This document shows positions 33,780 through 44,172 of a stretch of 64,000 nt of DNA, one piece after another. Made by a program: the position numbers and the translations under genes. Source of the stretch: Basidiobolus meristosporus CBS 931.73 (lineage: Eukaryota; Basidiobolomycota; Basidiobolomycetes; Basidiobolales; Basidiobolaceae); NCBI GenBank assembly GCA_002104905.1, contig MCFE01000174.1, positions 62,001 to 126,000 on the forward strand, in the 5' to 3' direction. Each line of letters opens with the position of its first letter. Positions within the stretch are counted from its first letter, which is position 1. The notes under the pieces were generated by a model, which saw nothing but the letters and a program-made list of their open reading frames with translations, was not told where the DNA came from and searched no databases.

Positions 33780-35190
33780 ATTTGATTGAATTGGCAGGAA
33801 ATTAAAGAATATAGAATACCCAAAATATTTCTCACATGCCATACACACACCCTCCGAGAAGTACTCTATGTACCCAAAATAGCAAAGAACCTACCATCAG
33901 TAGGCAAGGCCACTGTAGAAGGACTCAGTTTTTGCTTTGTCAATACTTGATGCATGATTACTGATCAAAATGGGGCCTATATTGTGTTGGGTATCAGAGA
34001 TCAGAATCTATACAAGTGACTTATGTTCCATCATATCTAGAAGCCAATATAAGTCACTTAACAGAAGAAACACCAATGCTTTGGCACAGGAGATTTGGAC
34101 ACAACAATTTTGATTAGTTGTGCAAAATAATCAAAGATCAGCTAATTTCCAGAGTAAGAATTGATCACCTAGCTGATTTAGAGCACTATGAAGCCTGCTT
34201 ATATAAGAAAACAGCCAGAGTATTGTCCAAGATCTCTGGGCTAATTAAAGCTAAGAAATAATCAGATCTAACTCACTGAGATATGTGTGGACTTATGCAT
34301 AATTTGCCCTTAGGTGGGATGAAGTATCTATCACTTTTGTTGATGATTATACAAGATACGCATAGGTTTACATCATGGAAAGAAAGGAAAGAGCTTTGTT
34401 CAAGATCAGGGAGCTCAAAGCCATGGTGGAGAGAGAAACTGGTGAAAAAATCAAGAAAATATGCTCTGACAATGTTGGAGAATACACCTCAAAGCACTTG
34501 ACCCACTTCTGCAATATTCATAGGATAAAGCAGGAGACTTTTGTACCATACTCTACACAGCAAAATGAAGTGGCACAACATGCCAACAAATCAATAATTG
34601 GTATCACAAGATTTATGATCCAAAATAAAAAGTTATCCTATGATAAAAAAAGTGTAAAATGCATAGTGTTGAGCTACTGCAATGAGAGTAAAGCATTCAG
34701 ATTCTACAATACAAAAGCAAAGAAGCTGATCCAGTCCAGTGATGTGTTGTTTGATGAAGATTCAAATTCTCACAGAAAATGACATCAGATGATGACAAAA
34801 ACTTAATCTCAAGTCCACCAATAGTTGGGATTGAATTGGAACAGAACAATGAAAAAATTTTCACTCTCAAGAACTCCTCAATCATGGTTCAGGCCAAATC
34901 AGTGCTAAGGAATATCCCAGAGGTGATCATGTCAGTATCAAATACCAGGAGATCCAACTGGGCACAAAATAGCCCAAATCACTCTATCAGTGAAGGTACA
35001 AACTTAGCCTATGCATATTCAGCTCATATTGATGAGCTCCACACTGTAAAAGTGGCCCTAAATAGCCCTCAGACAAGGTTTTGGAGATCCTTAAAGACTA
35101 AGGAATATCAGTCTCTGATGGAAAATCAAACTTGGGACTTGGTCATATAACTAATCAGCCAAAACCAATTGGATGCAGAGAGGTCTTTAA
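33780..35190 (+). pseudogene. Copia family-2 relic D', left part (protease end to RT start)
   Basis: Encodes broken pieces homologous to copia D: the VLYVPkIAKNL block near 33860, the HRRFGHN zinc-binding pair near 34090, an integrase segment with DNVGEYTSKHLTHFCNIH (34375-34782) and the linker and RT start (34779-35150, ending at ENQTWDLV). It stops at 35190, where copia D is inserted, and continues at 39449. No 5' LTR or gag was found, so its left half is missing. Confidence 0.8.
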
Positions 35191-35538
35191 TGTTGTAAAA
35201 ATTTGTATTTCCACCTAAATATTCACCTAACTTAGTCACTTAGATCATTACCTTCAAATCCTAGAGAATACTGACCAAATTCCTTTTGGGATTTACTTAG
35301 AATATTTTCACCAAAATGCCAGGTACCTAGAACATGAAAATTCTCAAAGTTGTCCAAACAGCCACAAACTTTGCACACATGTTCTTGGGACCTTCCTTAA
35401 CCTATTCTACGTGTTTGCAATGCCAAGATCAGGTAAAAGTATAAATACTACTTTTACATTCAATAAATCATTAAGTGAAAACCACATAATCTACTTGTTC
35501 TCCCAATCACTTCCAATATCTCCAAGACTCTTACAACA
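35191..35538 (+). repeat. 5' LTR of copia D
   Basis: 348 bp, TGTTGTAAAAATTTG...TTACAACA. The TATA box (TATAAATA at 35440-35447) is followed by CAATAAATCATTAAG. Confidence 0.92.
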
Positions 35539-35550
35539 GGTTATGAGCCC
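35539..35550 (+). other. Primer-binding site of copia D
   Basis: GGTTATGAGCCC directly after the LTR, identical to that of copia A although the LTRs are unrelated in sequence. Complementary to the anticodon stem-loop of initiator tRNA-Met. Confidence 0.8.
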
Positions 35551-35569
35551 CAAGCTGTCACTCTCTGCA

Positions 35570-36886
35570 ATGTCTACTACTGCTATTACTGGAATTTTTC
35601 TCTCTGCTGAAAAGTTGGATGGATCTAACTACCAAGTGTGGAAGGTGAAGATGAAGATGCTGCTACAAGAAAGAGGCCTTTGGGATATTGTCATGGGAGA
35701 AGAATGCCCTCCTAAAAGTGTGGGAGAGGAAGCCTTAAAGTACCAGAAGAAAGAACAAAGTGCCTTTAACTGCATTTGCCTTAATGTTAAGGATAAATTG
35801 CTAATTCAATGCTCAAGTGCAAAAACGGCAAAGAATGCCTGGAAAGCATTAGAAGACACCTACCAGTCATGTTCAGTTGCTAAGAAGATGTATCTGAGAC
35901 AAAAACTCTTTACTACAAAGATGCTGCCAGGAGAAGAAATGAAAAATCTAATTAACAAAATTACCCTGCTGGTAGATAAGATTGAATCTGTGGGCGTACC
36001 AACTACTGATGAGGATGTGATAGTTACCATCCTGAATAGCCTGACAGACAAGTTTCAGGGCCTTGTATCAGCCCAAGAGTCCAGAACTGAAGACTTGACC
36101 TTAAATTACATATATAGAAGGCTCCTGGATGAAGAATTAAGGAAATCAAGCGCCAATAAGAAGGAAGAAGAAAATGCTTTAATAAGCAATGATAGCCAAC
36201 AAAGGAGATACCCAAGACCCTACAAAGGCAACAGCAACCTATTCTGCAACTACTGCAAAAGGAAAGGACACACATCAGACCGGTGTCTCAAAAAGAGAGA
36301 TTATCAGCAAAAGAAGCCTGAATATGGAAATGCTGCAACAACTGAAGATAGACTATTCATATCTGCACTAAATATGACCACAAACAAGGATTCTCAGACG
36401 TGGTATATTGACTCTGGAGCTTCTCAACACTTTACACACCAAAAAGAACTTTTTACCCAATATCAAGAAATTCTAATTAAGAAGGTTTTGATGGGTGACA
36501 ATAAAGCACTTGATGCAGTGGGAGAAGGAAATATCCGAGTAAACCTTAGAAGCAGTGAAGGAAGCCATACACTGACCTTTAAAGAAGTACTCTATGTACC
36601 AGAAATAGCCAAGAACCTACTCTCTGTAAGCAAGGCCACAGCAGAAAGACTCAGTTTCAGTTTTAACAATTCTGGATGCAGGATCACTGATCAGAATGGT
36701 GCCCATATTGCTTTGGGCATCAGAGATCATAATCTATACAAGTTGACTTATATTCCATCATATCTGGAAGCCAATATAAGTAACCTATTTACCTCAAAAC
36801 TCTTCATCCACTTCTGCAAAATTCATGGGATAAAGCAAGAGACTACTGCACCATACTCCCCACAGCAAAATGTAGTAGCAGAATGA
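35570..36886 (+). pseudogene. Copia D Gag-protease and truncated integrase
   Basis: About 438 codons from the ATG at 35570, 19 nt after the primer-binding site. Copia-type Gag comes first, with a LDGSNYQVWKVKM block. A perfect CCHC knuckle follows (CNYCKRKGHTSDRC), then protease WYIDSGASQHF and the VLYVPEIAKNLLSVSKAT block. The reading then jumps from the pre-integrase region to HFCKIHGIKQET near 36810, close to the end of integrase. The zinc-binding HHCC and the first two catalytic Asp are therefore deleted. It stops at 36884-36886. D' retains the deleted segment. Confidence 0.85.
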
Positions 36887-37153
36887 GCTAACAGACCAAT
36901 AATTGATATGGCAAGATCTATGATCCATGATCAAAAATTATCCTATGATTTTTGGGCGGAATCAGTTGCCAATGCTGTATATCTTAAAAATAGGAGTTAT
37001 AACAGAATACTTTGAGATTCTACTCCATTTAAAGCATGGTATGGATACAGACCAAGTACAGAACATCTAAGAATATTTGGGTGTACAGCATATGCCAAAA
37101 AACAGGCCGGAAATCAGTCAAAATTTGAGCCAAAAAGTTTAAAATGCATATTT

Positions 37154-38014
37154 TTGGGCTACTGCAATGAGAGTAAGGCATACAGACTCTACAATACTAA
37201 AGCAAAGAAGCTTATCAAGTCCAGGGATGTGTTGTTGGATGAAAATTCAAAATTTTCACAAAAAAAGACATCAGACAATTACAAAAATTTGATCTCAAGT
37301 CCACCAATTGTCAGGATTGAATCAGAGCAAAACAATGAAGATTTTCTCACTCCAGAGGACTCTACAACTGTGGTTCAGCCAGAATTAGTGCCCAGGAATA
37401 TCCCAGAAGTGATCATTCCAGTATCAAATACCCAGAGATCCAATCGGACAAGAAATAGCCAAAATTACTACATCAATGAGGGTACAAACTTAGCCTATGC
37501 CTATTCAGTCCATATTGATGAACCCCAGACTGTAAAAGAGGCCCTAAATAGCCCTCAGACAAAGTTTTGGAGATCTGCAATGACTGAGGAATATCAGGCC
37601 CTGATGGAAAATCAAACTTGGGACTTAGTCAAATTACCAATCAACCAAAAATCAATTGGATGCAGATTGGTCTTCAAGACAAAATACAAGGCTGATGGTA
37701 CAGTTGAAAGATACAAGGCAAGACTTGTAGCCAAAGGATACTCTCAAACAAAAGGACTTGACTATACTGAGACCTTTGCACCGGTAGCCAAGTTTAATTC
37801 CATCAGTTTAATATTGGCTAATGCAGCCAAATATAAGTTTTTTATTCATCAAATGGATGTAAAAACTGCATCTTTGAATGGAGAACTTGATGAGGACGTG
37901 TATATGGACCAGCCTGATGGTTTGTTGACCAAGATAACCCCCATTTGGTCTGCAAGCTTAAAAAGTCACTATATGGTCTCAAACAATCACCAAGAGCCTG
38001 GAATTGCAAGATAG
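37154..38014 (+). pseudogene. Copia D linker and reverse transcriptase N-terminal half
   Basis: 286 codons covering the LGYCNESKAYR linker start, a Ser/Asn-rich spacer, the RT entry block WDLVKLP, KARLVAKGYSQTKGL and QMDVKTASLNGEL. A frameshift near 37945 moves RT into another frame. Homologous to copia A about 8070-8830 but clearly another family. Confidence 0.85.
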
Positions 38015-38802
38015 ATTCTTATTTGGAATCTTTGAGTTTCAAGAGAAGTAATGCTGACTATAGTATATACTATAAGCCAGATAGAGCAAATCAAGTTCTA
38101 TTAGCTCTACATGTGGATGATCTTATTATAGCCGCCAATAACCTAGAAACATTGGAAGAGACTAAATCCAGCCTATGTAAGGAGTTCAAGATGTCTGATT
38201 TAGGAGAACTTAGTTACTACTTAGGGATTAAGTTCTCCATAAACAGAAGTACCCAGACTATTACCCTAAGCCAATCCAAGTATATTCAAGATATACTAAA
38301 GAAGTACAAAATGGAAGACTCTAAACCGGTAGCTACCCCAATGGAGACAAACCTTAACTTGGTCAAAACTCAACCAAATCAAGAGAGCTTGGTGCCATCT
38401 GAAAGCCCTGACATTCCTTATCAATCTATGGTCGGCAGTCTGATGTATATCATGCTTGAAACATGTCCAGATATCTCATATTCAGTGGGAGTTGTCAGCC
38501 AACATAATCAGAACTATGGATCTGATCATATTGCAGCAGTTAAGCGGATTTTTAGATACCTAAAAGGAACTGCTGATATCTGCTTAAGATACACTTATAA
38601 GGACTCAGAACAAGATCTTGTGGGACACTCTGATGCAGATTGGGGACAAAACTTAGAAGACAGAAGATCCACCACAGGATACACCTTTCTTTACTGTAAA
38701 GGAGCAATTTCATGGAATTCAAGAAAGCAACCAGCTGTAGCACTTTCCACCACAGAGGCAGAGTATATGGCAGCCTGTGAAGTTACAAAAGAAGCAATGT
38801 GA
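37945..38802 (+). pseudogene. Copia D reverse transcriptase C-terminal half and RNase H
   Basis: 285 codons: the SLYGLKQSPRAW block, an intact-looking catalytic HVDDLIIA, ELSYYLGI, PYQSMVGSLMYI and the RNase H blocks HSDADWG and ALSTTEAEYMAACE. It stops at 38800-38802. RNase H finishes in another frame at 38873-39127 (ARTKHIDIRHHFIREA), which runs into the 3' LTR. Confidence 0.85.
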
Positions 38803-39099
38803 TTAAGAAAGCTGTTTACAGATTTAGGCCTATGTCAAAAACGCCTATTACTTTATTTCAAGATAATCAAGGATGTATCAATTAGGTAGAAATCCAACTT
38901 TTCCTGCTAGAACCAAGCACATAGATATTAGACATCATTTCATACGTGAAGCTATAGAGAATAACTTAGTTAGCTTAGCTTACTGTCCTACAGATGAAAT
39001 GATTGCAGACATACTTACCAAACCATTAGCTAGAGACAAGTTTGAATATCTTAGGTCAAAATTAGGACTAGTCAGTATGAACATTTGGCTGAGTGGGAG

Positions 39100-39448
39100 T
39101 GCTGTAAAAATTTGTATTTCCCCCTAAATATTCACCTAACTTAGTCACTTAGATCATTACCTTCAAATCCTAGAGAATACTGACCAAATTCCTTGTCAGG
39201 ATTTACTTAGAATATTTTCACCAAAATACCAGGTACCTAGAACATGAAAATTCTCAAAGTTGCCCAAACAGCCCCAAACTCTGCACACATGTTCTTGGGA
39301 CCTTCCTTAACCTATTCTACGTGTTTGCAATGCTAAGATCAGGTAAAAGTATAAATACTACTTTTACATTCAATAAATCATTAAGTGACAACCACATAAT
39401 CTTCTTGTTCTCCCAATCACTTCCAATATCTCCAAGACTCTTACAACA
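39100..39448 (+). repeat. 3' LTR of copia D
   Basis: 349 bp, TGCTGTAAAAATTTG...TTACAACA, followed by TTTAA. Confidence 0.92.
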
Positions 39449-40287
39449 TTTAAGACAAAACACAAGGCCAGTGGTACAACTGAAAGATCAAAGCAAGACC
39501 AGTGGCCAAAGGATACTCTCCAGCAAAAGGACTTGACTGTACTGAGACCTCTGCACTGGTAGCCAAGTTCGATTCCATTAGATTCATATTGGCTTTTGCA
39601 GCCCATTATATGTTTTTTATATATCAAATGGATGTAAAAGCTGCATTTGTGAGTAGAGAATGGTATGATGATGTGTATATGGACCAGCCTGATGGGTTTG
39701 CAGTCAAAGATAACACACATTTGGTCTGCAAGCTTGAAAAGTCTCAATGTGAACTCAAACAATTGGCAGGAGCATGGGATTGCAAGATAGATTCTTATTT
39801 GGAATCACTGTATTTCCAAAGGAGTGATACTGACTATAGTGTATACTATAAGCCAGATAGAGCAAATCCATTACTATTAGCTTTATATGTGGATGATCTT
39901 ATTATAGCTGCCAAGAACCCTGAAACATTGGAAGAGACTCAGAGGTAGAGTATATGGCAGCCTGTGAGGTTACAAAAGAAGTAAGATGGCTAAGAAAGCT
40001 TATTAAAGACTTAGGTTTATGTCAAAAAATGACTATTACTTATTTCAAGATAATGAAGGATGTATACAATTAGGCAGAAATCCAACTTTTCATGCTAGCA
40101 CTAAGCACATAGATACTAGACATCATTTCATACATGAAGCAATTGAGAACAACTTGGAGAACTTAGCTTACTGTCCTACAGATGAAATGATTGCAGGTAT
40201 ATTTACCAAACCATTAGCTAGAGACAAGTTTGAATATCTTAGGTCAAAATTAGGACTAGTCAGTATGAACATTTAGTTGAGTGGCAG
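39449..40287 (+). pseudogene. Copia relic D', right part (RT and RNase H end)
   Basis: RT resumes here exactly where D' was interrupted: the 39502-39948 frame has QMDVKAAF and ALYVDDLIIA. Most of the RT thumb and RNase H is deleted near 39945, and the terminal block (40019-40276, TKHIDTRHHFIHEA) precedes the LTR. Confidence 0.85.
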
Positions 40288-40636
40288 TGTTATAAATATT
40301 TGTAATTCCACCTAAATATTCACTTGACTAAGTTATTTGGATCAATACCTTCAAATCCTAGATAATATTGATCAAGTTCCTTATTTGAATTTACTTGGAA
40401 TGTTTTCATCTAAATATCAGGTGCCCAGAACATGAAAATTCTCAAAGCTGTCCCAACAGCCCCAAGCTCTACTCACAAGTTCTTGGGATCTTCCTAAACC
40501 TATTCTACATGTTTGCTATGCCATGACCATGTAAAAGTATAAGCACTACTTTTACATTCAATAAATCATTAAGCAAATACCACTTAATCTACTTGTTCTT
40601 ACAGTCACTTACAAGATCTCCAAGACTCTTACAACA
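40288..40636 (+). repeat. 3' LTR of relic D'
   Basis: 349 bp, TGTTATAAATATTTG...TTACAACA, aligned with but clearly diverged from the LTRs of D. It is the right end of the older copy. Confidence 0.85.
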
Positions 40637-40815
40637 CAAAATGACCTGTGTGGGAAATCACTGGTCATGATCTTTGCAATACTGCTTATGCTGAATACAT
40701 CCCTCATGGCTGAGAGGCTTGTTACAATAGCTACCTGGCCTTCTTTCTCTTTGTTTATGGTATTTAAGCAAAGTAGTCTTCTCCATAAGGCAAACAGCTT
40801 GATATTCAGCAATGT
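40637..40815 (-). repeat. Zinc-finger-like module Z, copy 3
   Basis: Minus-strand reading contains EKTTLLKYHKQRERRP and YCNKPLSHEGCIQHKQYCKDH, matching copy 1 (27391-27690) from its start through the finger-like core. The first Cys of the pair has become Ser. Fragment only. Confidence 0.6.
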
Positions 40816-42537
40816 AACAGAATTATATCACCTTTTGTCAATATTGGTGTAAGTTTAAGATGGTTTGGTATAGGAAACAATGCTCCTTCATGAATGCAAC
40901 ATTAAATGAAGACCCACTATAGCAAGCACTATATACAAAAAAGTGATACCACCTAAACATATATGTGTGACACTTATTCCCATATCTTAAGTGCAAGTGG
41001 GGTCATTTACTTTCATTTAGCAACTCATTGTATGTAGAAGTTGTATCTGTTCTCTTTTCTTGGCAAAGCAAACATCCATCATATGCCTAAAAAGCTCACA
41101 CCAGTATATGTGTAGACTTGGGCTTTTGGACTTCATTGAGAGTTTGCATGTCCTGGGTACCAAAATTTTGGTCAGCTATTCTAAGCAAGCCCCATCAAAG
41201 AATAGGGGCAAGATATTCTGATATTTACAATTTTGATCTAAGCAAATAAGTAAGTGAAATATTTAGGTATAAATATGCAATGTGCCACCAAAGAAAATCT
41301 TTATGTAAGAGGTGGAATAACTGGTACAACAAAGCATACCATATATTCTCACAATACTCTTAACAGTATCTTCTCCCAAAAGTAGTCACAGTCAAAAGAC
41401 TCATTACACAGGTAAGCAAAAGCAATAAATGCCTTACACATTGTTTCATACATCCTCCATACAAGCTCATCAATTGACCTATCATGAATAGAGACACTTT
41501 GTTAGAAATCTGAATATATGTAGTCAATGCCAGTCCATTATATGGGATTTGGAGTATATGAAGTGCATTGTTGACAGCAGTATGCAACAGGTACTCTGCA
41601 AAATCCTAGTTGAGGTCCTAGGAGTCCTATGTGAAGAGCTCAGCAATAGATCTTAGCATTAATCACCAATGTGGGTGATTTACAATGAAAAACTTTGGAT
41701 ACAGAGTGGACTGGATCCAATGGGACGTGGATAGCTGAAAACTGGTTCAATCTTTACTGGACTTCTGGAGAATTCAGAAGATTTGTGGCTCCAGGTTATT
41801 TTCAAATTGATATAGCTTGAAAAAGGGACATAAGTGATTAAGGACACACCAATCACTTTTTACTGTTTTGATCATCCATTCACTATTCTCCACAAACAGT
41901 GGTTGCAACGTTCAAGGCCTTGCCAATGGGGGAATATCTTGATGGTAATACAATTCCCAAGGCCGGCATTAGATGTCAGGAAATCAACCACAATGTCATA
42001 TACATGACTGATCCACGGTAATCTTTGATTTTCACAACGTTTCTTGCTTCCGTTGCTTTGCAGTGGATGATAGGTGTGCGAGAATGCTTAGGATGAGGGG
42101 ATATGGAAACTGACAATACAAGGCTCATCATAGCCCATTTTGCCACTACCACCTTACCATTCTATGGGAACCGAGCCCTTTCCTATAATACTCTAGAACG
42201 CACCAGCTTTTACTTCCCTCCCCAAAGGGCACCTGCGGTCCCCACTTTGCGGTTTTTCATGTCACTTCTGTGAACAACGTCCACTAGGCAGTGAATGCTT
42301 TTGCTGAAAGTCACCACCCACTGATTATCATGATTGAGTGAATCATTGACGTGGTACAACGGCGCCTACTTTATCTGGATTGTTCGTGTTTCATCCTACC
42401 ATCTATCCGAGCCTTAGCTCCCTGTAATTGGACCCGATCACCGAGAACCATGTCACCTGGTGTAGAGATCATCTCTTCCAGTCACGTGATCAGGGGTTTC
42501 CACTAAAAGATGTCATATTAGAGGATCACTCCGAACC
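40816..42537. other. Transition zone without genes
   Basis: No recognisable coding region. Base composition shifts from AT-rich repeat sequence to the more balanced composition of the gene island at about 41.8-42.2 kb. The last few hundred bases may be the promoter of the small gene at 42538. Confidence 0.5.
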
Positions 42538-42866
42538 ATGGAACCTGGCAAGCAACAGCAACTGTTGCTTTTTCTCAAGCTGCTAAACGAGCGATACAAC
42601 CAAACCCGACGATGGAAGACGACTTTTGAGCAGAAATTCAACCACCTACTGTTCTCCCAAGAGGATCACCTGCTTCAAACGCGACTGGTGAGCGCACTCC
42701 TCTCCCTGGAGCTGATAACCACTGAGATGGAGGAGCCGGACATTGAACATGTAGGAGTGAATCCAACCACCTCCCTTCAGATGTACCACCCCCACTAACC
42801 CGTTGTACTTTTCAGTCTCCAGCCACCGAGCGGCAGCGAAAAGCGCCGCTTACCGGGCTCACCTAG
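42538..42866 (+). CDS. Small uncharacterised protein, one intron
   Basis: Exons 42538-42750 and 42816-42866 give 87 residues. The 65 nt intron has GTAGGA, a CACTAACC branch and TTTTCAG. Splicing keeps the frame. Without splicing the frame stops after 86 residues. The product is Gln- and Leu-rich and looks all-helical (residues 5-65) with a basic C-terminus. I do not recognise the family. The good intron signals and single long helix favour a real gene over chance, but no motif supports a function. The first conserved-looking feature after the repeat compartment. Confidence 0.4.
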
Positions 42867-44086
42867 CGAAGTTCTCACCCTCCCCTCCTCATCCCTTCCC
42901 AGGACTTTAGCGCGTTGCACCGTGCCCACGTGAGCGGTGGAAATACATCCCACTCAGCATACCCACCCTCACAAGCTCGAACGAGAATTCTCCTTGGAAT
43001 AAAATGGATGCACTCGAGACATAGCGCATGAGAATGAACCTGAACATGAACACGATTCCCTCATCGACTGATAATCATGCCTAGAGATATCTATCACGAC
43101 GCCGCTTGTGGACGTAGGTAGGAGGTTATGGTCGTATTTAGCAGTCTTTGGTATCGGTATCGCCCAATGGTGGCTAGGAATCATAATCGATCTGATGCCA
43201 TCTACCATTTGGATTCATCTTGTTACCAATCCAAGGGTCACACTAGATCTTCTCTGGGTTGGGGATCCATTTACTGGCCAACATGCGCAGACACAGGTGG
43301 AGAGGATCTGGATGTGTAATGGTGGTAGTGTCAGTAGACGGTGTTGGCGGTAGTAGTGTCGGTGGTAGTGGCAGAGGTGGCGTCAGTGGAATCTAGTGAG
43401 ATTCGCTAATGTTAACAGCCGCGCTAAACATTCGATTGGATTGTGGTGTTGACAAGTGGCTTGCGGGCATGAGCGACAGGGGGCGAGGCTCATATGCATC
43501 TCATGTCCAAAACAGTGGACCACCCGGTGAGAGCCGATGAAACAGCCGAATAGTGGCTCCAGAATGGAGTCAGCAGAAGTAGGGAAGGCACCGGGAGTGG
43601 CTTTCTTTGACACAGATTTTATTATGGCTTCATGTACGATGGACTACTTTGGCCGCTTCCGATGTTTAGGGGACAGATCTAACAAAAGACACGAAGATCT
43701 GTTGCAATCCAACGTGTTTCGGTACAGCTGGCCAATGATCGAGGGGATGGATCTTCTGCATTAGCATCGTCCACCTCGAGATGGATTGTTGAATATTGGT
43801 CTGGTTGCGCTGGTTCATATTACAGCAGTGGCTTTGGTGCGGGTTGGCTGCAGATGTGTTTCTTGCCGAATACCTCACTCCATCCCTCGACCAATCATAC
43901 CCACCTCAAGTCAGCCCAAGATGGCCGTTTAGAAATGAGAATGCACCGCTTGCAAGCTCGCCGAGGGGAAGATGGTTTGATTTTCAAGGGAAATTCCCCT
44001 GCATCGGTTCCATCAGGAACATTTCTGACCTTCAATACCGTCAAAGGAGTCAATTAAACCAAACCAACCGGTGTTTCGAGCGAAGT
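42867..44086. other. Intergenic region upstream of the glycine-rich gene
   Basis: No supported gene. A GGT/GTC-rich patch (about 43320-43390) and short overlapping ORFs on both strands are present, but none has domain or splice support. Confidence 0.5.
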
Positions 44087-44094
44087 TATAAAAG
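44087..44094 (+). promoter_or_regulatory. TATA box of the glycine-rich protein gene
   Basis: TATAAAAG, 79 bp before the start codon, in an otherwise non-repetitive upstream region. The arrestin gene has the same octamer at a comparable position. Confidence 0.6.
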
Positions 44095-44172
44095 CGTGAC
44101 TGGCGATCCCCAGTAGAGCATCTTTCTATCCTATTTTGAAGACGATTGATTCTCAATTGAACTTTCCCAACC

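Larger units (their letters stand above)
35191..39448 (+). mobile_element. Ty1/copia family-2 element D, nested in D'
   Basis: LTRs at 35191-35538 and 39100-39448 flank a primer-binding site (35539-35550), gag-pol remnants and a purine-rich tract (GAGTGGGAG, 39091-39099). The target duplication TTTAA is at 35186-35190 and 39449-39453. The flanks join into a continuous RT reading of the older copy D'. The LTRs differ at about ten positions that I could see (about 3 percent), so D is older than copia A. Integrase has a large internal deletion, and pol has several stops and frameshifts. Confidence 0.93.

Noticed and set aside
30835-33780. Solo LTR at 30835 as the missing 5' LTR of relic D'
   Set aside because: It has its own near-perfect target duplication and no primer-binding site after it, so it is better explained as a solo LTR.
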